Positions 55,828 to 64,000 of a DNA stretch of 64,000 nucleotides are shown here, one piece after another; positions within the stretch are counted from its first letter, which is position 1, and the number at the start of each line of letters is the position of its first letter. This DNA comes from Gari tellinella. Taxonomy: Eukaryota > Mollusca > Bivalvia > Cardiida > Psammobiidae. The notes under the pieces are model-generated. The model saw nothing but the letters and a program-made list of their open reading frames with translations, did no database searches and was not told the origin of the DNA. Both the position numbers and the translations under genes were made by a program. The stretch lies in assembly GCA_922989275.2 (NCBI GenBank), contig OV277859.1, forward strand, positions 36,437,501-36,501,500, in the 5' to 3' direction.

Positions 55828-56776
55828 TTAAGGGTGTATCAATGTCATGAGCCATTTTTTTCAAAGTATTAAACTTTTTTTCTAACATTGTTTTTTTGGA
55901 AGAGCTGTTTATGATGAATGAAAAAATGGAAAAAAAATAATATGGTGGTGTCCTTGTTTTCGAGCTACAGCGATTTGAAAAAGGTATGTCCAATTTGGAC
56001 TTTTTTTTCAAAATTTACCCATTCAGGGTACAAGCTTCAGTAAAATTTATTTCGAAACAAAACAAAGATGATAATTTGGGTTTCCATTATTTATTTCATG
56101 TCTATGGTGGTATTTTCACATATAGAAACCAAATTTAGACAAAGCAGGCACCAGGTTTGAACAATATCGATCCTTGAATATAAAAAATATGCTTTGTATA
56201 GGGCATGATTTTATTAGATTTTTTATTTTATGAAAAAAAGTAAAAAAGTTTGAAAATGAAATAGTTCTAGCATTTAACTTTTTCTTATATTCTACCAGAT
56301 GAAAGCCCATGCTAAGGCAGTTCAAAATATGAAAAGAAATTGAAAGGTCAGTGTTGAAAATTTTGAGTTATTAAAGTAAAAAGAGTTATCGCCCCTTACA
56401 AAATTTACAAAAAAGTACCATATCGATGATATTTAGAGCTTTATAAATTTCACATTTGGTGCCTTTTTTTTTTTAGATCAGTTTTTGTATGAAGAAAAAC
56501 TACCATAGATAGGAAATAAATAACACAAAACCAAATAATCATATTTGTTTTCATTTAAAATGGGTTTTATTGAAGCGGGCTGTTTGAAAAGGACAAAATA
56601 AGAGGAAGTGGGTGGGGTAAATTTTACATGGCCGTAGAGCCAACTGTTGTTCACCAAAATGTACACTTTTTCTATTTTTTCATTCATCCTAAATAGCTCT
56701 TCAATACAAAACCATCATAGAGTGTTTTCATATACTTTGAAAAGTTCCCAAATTCATGACATTGATACACCCTTAA
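55828..56776. mobile_element. family N element, TTAA ends
   Basis: TTAAGGGTGTATCAATGTCA at the left and TGACATTGATACACCCTTAA at the right; inverted similarity continues for about 150 bp. 949 bp, non-coding. Its right TTAA is the left TTAA of the next M copy. Confidence 0.88.
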
Positions 56777-56989
56777 GGTTGATTACCCCTAATGAGATTG
56801 TGCCAATTTCGGTCAATATTGGAACTCTACAGAGAGCGATCGGCCATTCTCATCAACTGCCGACCTGTTCTGAACTGTGCTAAAACATGCATGGTTCGAA
56901 ACACTTTGGCAGTTGACAAGAATGGCTGATCGACATAGAAATTAGACTACCAATTGTGGTCTGATCTCATTAGGGGTCCTAAATCTTAA
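56773..56989 (+). mobile_element. family M element
   Basis: TTAAGGTTGATTACCCC to AGGGGTCCTAAATCTTAA, 217 bp. Inner arms CGATCGGCCATTCT and AGAATGGCTGATCG. Confidence 0.82.
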
Positions 56990-58365
56990 ATCATTAACTT
57001 CAGTAAGCTACTTGTTTTATCATTAAATCGGATTAAAACCGAACTTCCTGTTCAATCTTTTAATTTTGTTTAGATTGCTTTAAATAAAAGTTAACTTTTA
57101 CGCTGCATTTGACAGATACGCCAGTATATTAAATTCGCGAAAACTGGTGACAAAATTAACTAATTGCAGTTTGGTGCACCCCAACGATAAAACAGGAGGC
57201 GTTCCGCGTGATATATTTTAGCTTCTGGTTATCGGCATCATTAATAAAACAATGAGCGCCCAGTAAGACTCCGACGAAAACAAAATGAAGCTGCAAACCA
57301 TCGAATGTCGCGGCGATAAAAGAGGTTTTAGATTGTCCAAATGAAGTTTTTCGTACCGCTACGGAAACTTATCGGCAACAATATCAAAATCAAAAACGAC
57401 CCCTGTTAAATCTGCTAATCTTGTTATTTTAGGAAGCTTGTCATATTATTGAAATCATTCAAACATCAAATACACCTAATACACAATTGAATATTTTCGT
57501 GATATATCTAGTATATGTGGTGCGCTTCGATCAAAAATGGTACGCTTTGATCTGGAGTTCTAATCCTTACCATTTGATGATTTGGTCACATATTAATTAA
57601 TATGGATGACTGGCTCACGCCGCTGTAAAGCATCACTGACTGTGTTGTACCACACAAGACAACCATCCAACATTAAAGTTCAACAACATCATGGGTTTTT
57701 CCCTTCATTTTCTGTCCTGACTCCATCATTTACATAGTTTCTGAAAAATAAAATTTATCTAAATTAGTGATGAATAAATTAGTAACCAGAACTATACTCA
57801 CTGTAGGGTCGGGTCCATGGACTTTTAATTCAAATTCAATGTTCTTTCAGAGATGTCCTTGAAGTGAAAAAGTTGTGAGTTTTTGCACCTCAAAGAACTA
57901 TTTTACAATAGAGTCCTTTGCAAATTCAATAAGTATTTTAATGGGTACTCTCGTAACTCTGAGGGAATGGTGGGGGGAATACTCATTTGAATTTTCATTA
58001 TATATATATATCATAGATTCAAAATTGCCAAAACAATGTGGAATTCTAGTGTATTAGTGTTAAAAAAACACACTAAAGAAATTGTATTCAGTGGTGATTA
58101 AATAAATAATATATAAAGAATCAATGTGTCAAATATTTTTTTGGCGACTTTGAATTCGGATAGTTACAAAATTGACATGGTCCGAAACATCAAACACGGA
58201 AATCGACTCTCTAACTACGAAAAACGCGTAACATGCGTTTCTCGCACGTTGTCGACATTATGACAGTCATAATCTTCTCAGCAGACTCGGTTATTAACTT
58301 CATCTTTCGACGTTTCACGTCTTTATCACAAAAAAGCTGATCGATTCACACGCCTTTATCATAAC
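56990..58365. other. candidate downstream exons, otherwise unassigned
   Basis: On the minus strand, acceptors at about 57858 and 57741 (TTTTATTTTTCAG) and a donor GTGAGT at 57801 could frame exons downstream of the 60-kb gene start. A frame MDPTLQNYVNDGVRTENEG spans the 57802/57740 junction to a TGA at about 57689, but no phase-compatible link to the upstream exon is visible. The rest is unassigned. Confidence 0.25.
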
Positions 58366-59473
58366 ACAAGAGCCGCATGCGGCCCTAAATCGCTCACCTG
58401 CTACCCATGATTACGGTCATGTAATTTATATATGGACCAGTAATTATTACGTTTTCACTTATTCACCCCACCCACTGGTGGCCATGTTGTTTGAGCTAGT
58501 AAGATTATTTGTAGAAAACTGGCAAAGGGTCACCCATGAATCATTATTTGTGTAAAATTATTCTTAAATCAGACCAATAGTTTCAGAGAAATTGTTTTTG
58601 AAAGTTTTTCTATACAGAAATATAAGGAAAACTTGCACCACCAACTGGCGGCCATGCTTTTTAAGATAACAAAATGATTTTAAGAAATCTGGTAGAGGGT
58701 CATCAATTTACCATTTGTGTAAAATTATTTTGAATTTGCAACAGTAGTTTCAGAGAAGAAGATTTTTAAAGTTTTACTATACAGTAACATAAGGAAAACG
58801 TGCCCCACCCACAGGCAGCCATGTTTTTTTTTAAGATAACAAAATGATTTTTAGAAATCTGGTAGAGGGTCATCAATTGACCATTTGTGTAAAATTATTT
58901 TGAATTTGCACCAGTAGTTTCAGAGGAGAAGATTTTTAAAGTTTTTACTATACAGTAACATAAGGAAAATCTGCCCCACCCACTGGAGGCCATATAATTT
59001 TAAGAAATCTGGAAGAGGGTCACCCATAGTTCATTTGCATAAAATTACTGACAAATCCGACCAGTAGTTTTTGAAAAGAAGATTTTTAAAGATTTCACTA
59101 TATATCAATATAAGGAAAATCTGCCCCACCCACTAGCGGCCATGTTTTTTAAGCTAGGAAAATTATTTTAAGAAATCTGATAGAGGGTCACCAATGGCAC
59201 ATTTGGGTAAAATTATTTACCATTCGGACCTGTAGTTTTTGACGAGAAGATTTTTAAAGTTTTTTCAATTGGTTGCCATGGCAACCACAATTTCAATTGG
59301 ATGACCTATATTTGAAGAAATCTGAGAGAGTACCTTACAAGGAACAATCCTATGAAGTTTTGATGAAATTGGCACAGTGGTTTCCAAGAAGAAGATCTTT
59401 GAAGAAAAAGTTTGACGACGGACACAGGGCGATCACAATAGCTCACCTTGGCACTTCGTGCCAGGTGAGCTAA
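58366..59473 (-). mobile_element. family A-type element, tandem body
   Basis: On the minus strand TTAGCTCACCTGGCACG to a GGGCCGCATGCGGCTCTTGT hairpin end. The body holds four or five units of about 150-180 bp with CTGCCCCACCCACTGG and AAATCTGGTAGAGGGTCA. Confidence 0.82.
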
Positions 59474-59699
59474 AAAAAAAAAGCCGACCCGGTCTGGGCG
59501 AACAGTGACTCAGTGAGTAGAGATATTTCCTTAGACCTTTGTTTGTAAGAATTATTGATATTTCAAATACACATTCTTTTCGGGTTCTTACCAAAGTAAA
59601 TTATCACGATATGTCGTAGATTCAGGAATATGTGCACTGTGCAGTTTTTATTGGCGAAATCTTTCTTCGACCTCGACCGTTGACTTTTCCATTTGATTT

Positions 59700-59907
59700 T
59701 GACCCAACACTACCGGCCGGTCACTTTATCCTGACACCGACGAAACCAGTTGTTACTATATGCTACATGTAACCCAAAACCCTGAACGAGGAGGGAAGTC
59801 ATTAAAAACTACTAATTTTTAAGTCTTTGGTTTGCCCCGGCCTGGGATTGAACCCGCAACCTCCTGCACTAGAACGGGACGCTCTACCACTGAGCTACGT
59901 ACACAGA
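59700..59907 (-). mobile_element. tRNA-derived SINE, copy 2
   Basis: tRNA-like head at 59907-59834: box A TAGCTCAGTGGTAGAGCG, loop TTCTAGT, box B GGTTCAATCCC. The body shares AATGACTTCCCTCCT, CAGGGTTTTGGGTTA and ATAAAGTGACCGGCC with the copy at 7.24 kb. Confidence 0.75.
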
Positions 59908-59969
59908 CCGTGTCAGTGTTGATCATCTAAAATAGAAGTACTCTTGTTTAATATTTCGGCAGTCTTTAC

Positions 59970-60099
59970 CTTGTGAAATGGTTACAGCTGTTAAGCCACC
60001 TTCTGCTGCTGCTTCTGCCGTATACGAGCCTCCTTCCACTGGCTGAAGATTATGCTCGGTGATAGGTGATTTACATGCACCTCGATATCTCTGGTCCAT
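59970..60099 (-). CDS. N-terminal coding exon, unidentified gene
   Basis: Exon 2 of a minus-strand gene spans 60168-59970: acceptor TTGTCTCTATTTCAG, donor AAG then GTAAAG. After two in-frame barriers upstream, the first long frame starts at the ATG at 60099-60097 and stays open for 43 codons to the donor, leaving one base. It begins MDQRYRGACKSPITEHN and ends EAAAEGGLTAVTISQ. The Ala/Gly/Thr/Gln-rich end resembles the activation regions of some transcription factors, but this is only composition. No domain is recognised. The next coding exon is not identified: a SINE and an A element fill much of the following intron. Exon 1 (donor at 60738) appears non-coding. Confidence 0.5.
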
Positions 60100-60738
60100 T
60101 GATCTTTAAATAAGATGTTTCTGAAATTCAACAGTGTTGTAACTATTCTATTGGTTGACTCATGGAATCTGAAATAGAGACAAAATATGCTGTGATAAAA
60201 TTAAAGTGTATCTAGATCTAAATTTAAAATTTGAGTTGTGAGAAGATAGATAAAATCACATCTAAATAACTTGTTTACCACACATTAAACTCTAATTAAC
60301 TGTTTTAAACTAAAAGAATGTATTTAAATCTAAGAAAAACAATCAAATACGGGACAACTTAATTACAAAATGTTGAAACGATTTTCTCTATCTAACTATA
60401 CACTGCAATCACTATTCTATAGTGTGTAGGCCGAATTAAACCAGTTACGATTTGACTTGGGACGAATTGAACCGCTACGTTTTCAGCATAGGAGATTGTA
60501 TTCACCTGATTCTGCCTATCAATTGCATTTCAAATGATGGATTAGGTAAATAAATATTTGCAGCTTCCACTTGAACACCTATCTACTGAAACAAATCTAA
60601 ATACATGTAAATATATCTGCATTAAATCTTACAATATCCTAGTAGGATCAACTGACAAAAACAAACACTCAGGCAGCGTGCGATAACATCTGAATTATAA
60701 TTTATACACGAACATACAAGTTTAAATACACAATTTAC

Positions 60739-60896
60739 CTTTAATCACAACACGCATTGTCCGCGACAGCGTGTATGAGCCATACAAGGTGTGATTTCTT
60801 GGTAAAAACACAGGGACATGTATTCATATATCGTCGTTACAAATTATGGCTCTTCTTTTCGAATTTCGAGACCAACAGCTAGCGCATGCGCGGAAC
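60739..60896 (-). promoter_or_regulatory. promoter and leader exon with an NRF-1-like site
   Basis: A GCGCATGCGC palindrome at 60882-60891 fits the NRF-1 consensus and lies in a local CpG-rich patch. About 150 bp downstream (minus strand) is a donor AAAG then GTAAAT at 60738, which would end leader exon 1; exon 2 follows at 60168. Confidence 0.45.
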
Positions 60897-61373
60897 GGAG
60901 CACACGGAGAAACTTCGACCCCATGTAGTTTCGGCCTTTCACGTAAATAAGGTGTTATTCTTTCTGCTAGAAACAGAGAATAAACGTGAATTATCTCTGA
61001 AATGATATTATGTGCATATGAAAACTACGGAAAACGTTGAAGAGAATTTAAAATTGTTCTTTCCTTAAAGTTAAATGGCTATTTCTTAAAATAATTTTCC
61101 AAGATTAAAAAAAAACCAGCAGTGGGTGGGGCACTCGTTTTTCCTTTATTTGGCTATAATATAGTGGAAACTTTAAAATTCTTCTTTTCTGAAACCACTG
61201 ACTCAATTTAAAAATAATTTCATACAAATGGGTGAATCTGTATCAGATTTCTTCAAATATAGGTCTATCAGTTGAAACTGTGGTTGCCATGGCAACCAAT
61301 TGAAACAACTTTAAAAACATGGCCTAAATGAAACTGCAGTTCTGAATTGAAAGTAAATTCACACAACTGATTC
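60897..61373. other. A-type remnant in an upstream region
   Basis: 61110-61340 resembles the body of the 58.4-kb A element (CAGCAGTGGGTGGGGC, TTGCCATGGCAACCAATTG). No termini. The rest is unassigned. Confidence 0.4.
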
Positions 61374-61411
61374 CGAGAGAGAGAGAAAGAGAGAGGGGGG
61401 GGGGGGGGGGT
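61374..61411. repeat. GA and poly-G microsatellite
   Basis: GAGAGAGAGAAAGAGAGAG followed by a run of 16-17 G. Confidence 0.9.
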
Positions 61412-61737
61412 TATTGTCTTTATTGTCTTTAAGATATTTACTCCAGTTTAACTGATGCTAGTGGAATAAAATTTCATATATGGAAATAAATATATAGCTA
61501 GCTTGGAGAGATTAAGTGCAGGGTCCATAACTCTGACTAGACATTAATATTTTCGAAGTTATTCCCCTTTGTTATATTTGACCAAAAGACCTTCCTCATT
61601 TGTACATATATGACTTCTTTGTTTTATGGCGATAATTTTGAATCCATGAACACCCTGATTTTATTAAATAATTAAAAAGATACAATTTTTTTAAACTTTT
61701 TTCACGTTTTGGACTTTAACATTTTTTCAAAATTCAC

Positions 61738-62106
61738 AGTCCAAAATTCCGCCTTGTTGCAATAGTCTAAGTATGAAATTCCGCCTCATTCAGGCAGAAT
61801 TTTAACTAAGTCCGAAATTCCGCCTTATTGAAATAGTCTAAGTCAAAAATTCCGCCTCAATTTCCAATGTTTTCTCATTTTCCGCCTCGAGATGCTAATC
61901 TAAGTGAGAAATTCCGCCTCTGAAAAATGTCAAAGTACAAAATTCCGCCTGGATTTTAAATTCCGCCCGGAATCTTCTCAAAATTCCGCCCGTAAAATTG
62001 ACTGACTTGAGGCGGAATTTAGGTTTCCGCCCCAAGTCCGCCCGGAATTGGCCATTTCCGCCCCAATTCCGCCTCATTTCCGGGCGGATTCCGCCTGGAT
62101 TTTTCG
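61738..62106. repeat. GGCGGAAT-rich array, right, inverted
   Basis: AAATTCCGCCT motifs spaced 30-60 bp apart. The outer end CGGATTCCGCCTGG, then TTTTTCGTACGGGAG, is an inverted match to the start of the left array. The 145-codon frame across it is a by-product. Confidence 0.85.
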
Positions 62107-62338
62107 TACGGGAGACTCCAATGCAACATGTGAGCGATATCAGTCCTTCCACTCTGGAATAAATTACCCTTTTTTGGGTGATCAACGTAAGATTTGCGGA
62201 AAATCTGGGGAAGTGAGGCCACGTGCAAACAGTTGTAATGACGCCAGTAGCTTTAAAGATTACTGTCAGAAAAAATAATCCTGTAGAAGCCCTATGATGA
62301 GAGTATTCACTGTTTGCAAAAAATATGCTCAATATTAA

Positions 62339-62590
62339 TTAACCCATTACCCCATAGCCTGTTTCTAGTTTTAAAGATTATTGACCACTTAAAGCAGGTT
62401 GAAAGTAAAGCAGAATGCACCTTAAGGCGCATTGTGCTTTACTTTCAGCCTGCTTTAAACTATTATTTGCTAGAATATAGAAAATATTTCTTATGATTTC
62501 TATTTTTGACTGTTTAAATTGGAACTAATTTCTTTAGTGAGGGAATAAATTAAAGGCGTAAAAAGGCATAGTTATGAGGGAACTGGTTAA
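62339..62590 (-). mobile_element. family B MITE
   Basis: TTAACCCATTACCCC to GAGGGAACTGGTTAA, TTAA on both sides, 252 bp. Confidence 0.9.
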
Positions 62591-62892
62591 ACCAGTTTAC
62601 AGCATAGGAAGGGTAAAATAAGGAAACAAAGCTTACAGTGAAGCAGATAAGCATGAATCTCAGCTTCTTTTGAGTATGGTCATAAAACTTGGAAGTTGCT
62701 GTTATGTCTATTGATTCTTGGTGTAATGTAAATCTATTGAACATTTAGAGTATCTTATTCAATCTTTTGATCCATTGTGATCTTAAAATGTTACAACAGA
62801 TCTTGCAATATGTTTTAGAAAGTGAAATGAAAAGATCTTTAACAATATTGATCCATGTTCTCTATAAAAAAATTTTTGAAGTTGGAAGTTTA
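62591..62892. other. no recognisable content
   Basis: Unassigned. Confidence 0.3.
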
Positions 62893-63083
62893 TATAAACC
62901 TTCCCCATCACTATAGGTTGTTTCAGTATTGAAGACAAATGGTAGCTAAAGCAGATGGAAAAGAGCATGCTGCTTTACTTTCAGCCTGCTTTAAGCTATC
63001 ATCTGCTAGGGTATAGAAAATGTTTCTCATAGTGAATATATCATGACTTTGTAAGGGGGTAACAAGATGTATCAATGGGTTAA
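62893..63083 (-). mobile_element. family B MITE, shortened core
   Basis: CCTTCCCCATCACTATAGG to TGTATCAATGGGTTAA; the core is nearly all deleted on the left arm. Confidence 0.65.
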
Positions 63084-63321
63084 ACGTTTTCCCTATAGAA
63101 GCATCTTTTAGCGCATATAATTTATTCCTCCTCCGAAGGAAAGAGTCCCAGTGTATAGAGTCATAAACATGAACCAACAGAAAAAGTTTCTGTATCCTAG
63201 CATATGGTAGCTTTTTAACCAGGCTGGTGCATATTTATAACTGCATAAAGTGGAACTATTTTCTTCAGTGGAGGAAAAAGTTAAATGTGTATTTATGTGG
63301 TTACTTGGGGTAATGGGTTAA
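63080..63321. mobile_element. family B MITE sharing TTAA with the previous copy
   Basis: TTAAACGTTTTCCCTATAG to GGGGTAATGGGTTAA; core deleted (TGGTAGCTTTTTAACCAGG), leaving the two flanks. Confidence 0.7.
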
Positions 63322-63366
63322 AGTAGGCAATCAGACAACAATCCGTGCTGGAAAAACAATATCTAT

Positions 63367-63629
63367 TTAACCCATTACCCCATAAATACGCCTTTTAACG
63401 CCTTGAATTTATTTCTCCACTGAAGAAAAGAGTTCTAATTTATACAGTTATGAATATATATCATAAGAAATAATTTCTATTTTCTAGAAGATGGTAGCTT
63501 AAAGAAGTTGAAAGTAATTTTTCTTAGCAGAATGTGCCTTAAGGCACATTCTGCTTTACTTTTAACCTGCTTTATGTGGCCACCAATCTTAATTCAATAC
63601 TAGAAACAGGCTATGGGGTAATGGGTTAA
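63367..63629 (+). mobile_element. family B MITE
   Basis: TTAACCCATTACCCC to GGGGTAATGGGTTAA with TTAA both sides, 263 bp; a small insertion TTTTTCTTAG in the left core arm. Confidence 0.92.
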
Positions 63630-63812
63630 TACTCAAAGGAACAATCAAACTAATTTGTATTCAAATCATGTAACATAATAAAGTACTATGCTTTACTGTC
63701 AGTCTGATTTTAGTAGCCACCTGTAGGAAAATAAATCCTGCATTTGTTCGAAATGGCATCTCTATAAGGAACAGGTTATGGGATGAAAAGGCATTTGTAT
63801 GAAATGAAAGGG

Positions 63813-64000
63813 CAGGGCTGCCATTTCTCCGGATTTTTCCTATATAATCAGATTTTTTCTGGTACATGGTAGCTTAAAGCAGGCTGAAAGTAATGCAGAA
63901 TGCGCCTTAAGGTGCATTCTGCTTTACTTACAGCCTGCTTTAAGTAGTCACGTGTCAACAAAACTAGAAACAGGCTATATGTGGTAAAGGTACGTTTCGT
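63813..64000 (-). mobile_element. family I MITE, cut by the window edge
   Basis: CAGGGCTGCCATTTCTCC and a clean B-type core (AAAGCAGGCTGAAAGTAATG); reads on beyond 64000. Confidence 0.85.

Noticed and set aside
61895..62332. 145-codon minus-strand ORF
   Set aside because: It runs through the GGCGGAAT array; Arg/Gly-rich reading is a product of the repeat.
1..64000. CRISPR array or prokaryotic operon
   Set aside because: Direct repeats have no uniform spacers, and splice signals, SINEs and LINEs show the DNA is from an animal.

Overview
The window looks like an intron-rich, AT-rich animal genome, most likely a bivalve or related mollusc. The evidence is the absence of long host ORFs, consensus splice sites bounding tiny exons, tRNA-derived SINEs with an A-rich tail preceded by GTTGAAA, LINE relics, and an extreme load of short palindromic transposons. 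The species call is inference. No prokaryotic, CRISPR or viral feature was seen.

Host genes. Two minus-strand gene starts can be argued from the sequence. (1) A three-exon gene (coding exons 8109-8077, 6679-6604, 3746-3697) joins in phase into a 52-residue basic protein of unknown identity. (2) An NRF-1-like promoter near 60.88 kb is followed by exon 60739 and a second exon (60168-59970) carrying an ATG and a 43-codon N-terminus. A few weaker plus-strand exon candidates (5123-5192, 18133-18159, 43972-44052) and an open frame at 3-143 are listed with low confidence. Everything else is repeat or has no recognisable content.

Mobile DNA, with the labels used in the entries. A = hairpin-ended elements starting TTAGCTCACCTGAG and ending CTCTTGT (P and a variant A' are relatives). 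B = TTAACCCATTACCCC MITE, TTAA target, about 35 copies. C = TA target, TACAGTGGAGAATC ends. D = TTAACTCTTTGCATGC ends. E = CAGRGCTCCAGATAAG ends, 6-bp target duplication. F and J = other TTAA MITEs. G/H = TA target, TACAGTCAAAC ends. I = CAGGGCTGCCA ends, 6-bp target duplication. K = TA-type with GATATC ends. L = GTGTCTGTTTCATAAAAC ends. M, N, O = longer TTAA elements; O carries an internal tRNA-like module. Q and R = hAT-like elements. Several sit inside one another with intact target duplications, so insertion order can be read directly.

Layout. 0-8.5 kb: small minus-strand gene with its introns full of A, B, C, F, M and a SINE. 8.5-14.4 kb: a degraded I-like LINE (reverse transcriptase plus RNase H) split by a 2.77-kb terminal-inverted-repeat element with a 7-bp duplication. 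14.4-47 kb: dense MITE landscape including hAT R inside a B copy, two O elements, SINEs and LINE 3' ends. 47.7-53 kb: a nested stack (Q containing A; then G interrupted by a LINE end, interrupted by a 2.84-kb fold-back element with an 11-bp duplication and two mirror-image tRNA-like genes, itself holding a C MITE). 53.5-62.1 kb: a region bounded by inverted GGCGGAAT-rich arrays and containing the second gene start. 62.3-64 kb: B and I copies.

The most unusual pattern is that only three palindromic core types recur inside at least nine MITE families whose ends and target-site lengths differ, as if cores and ends had been shuffled independently.
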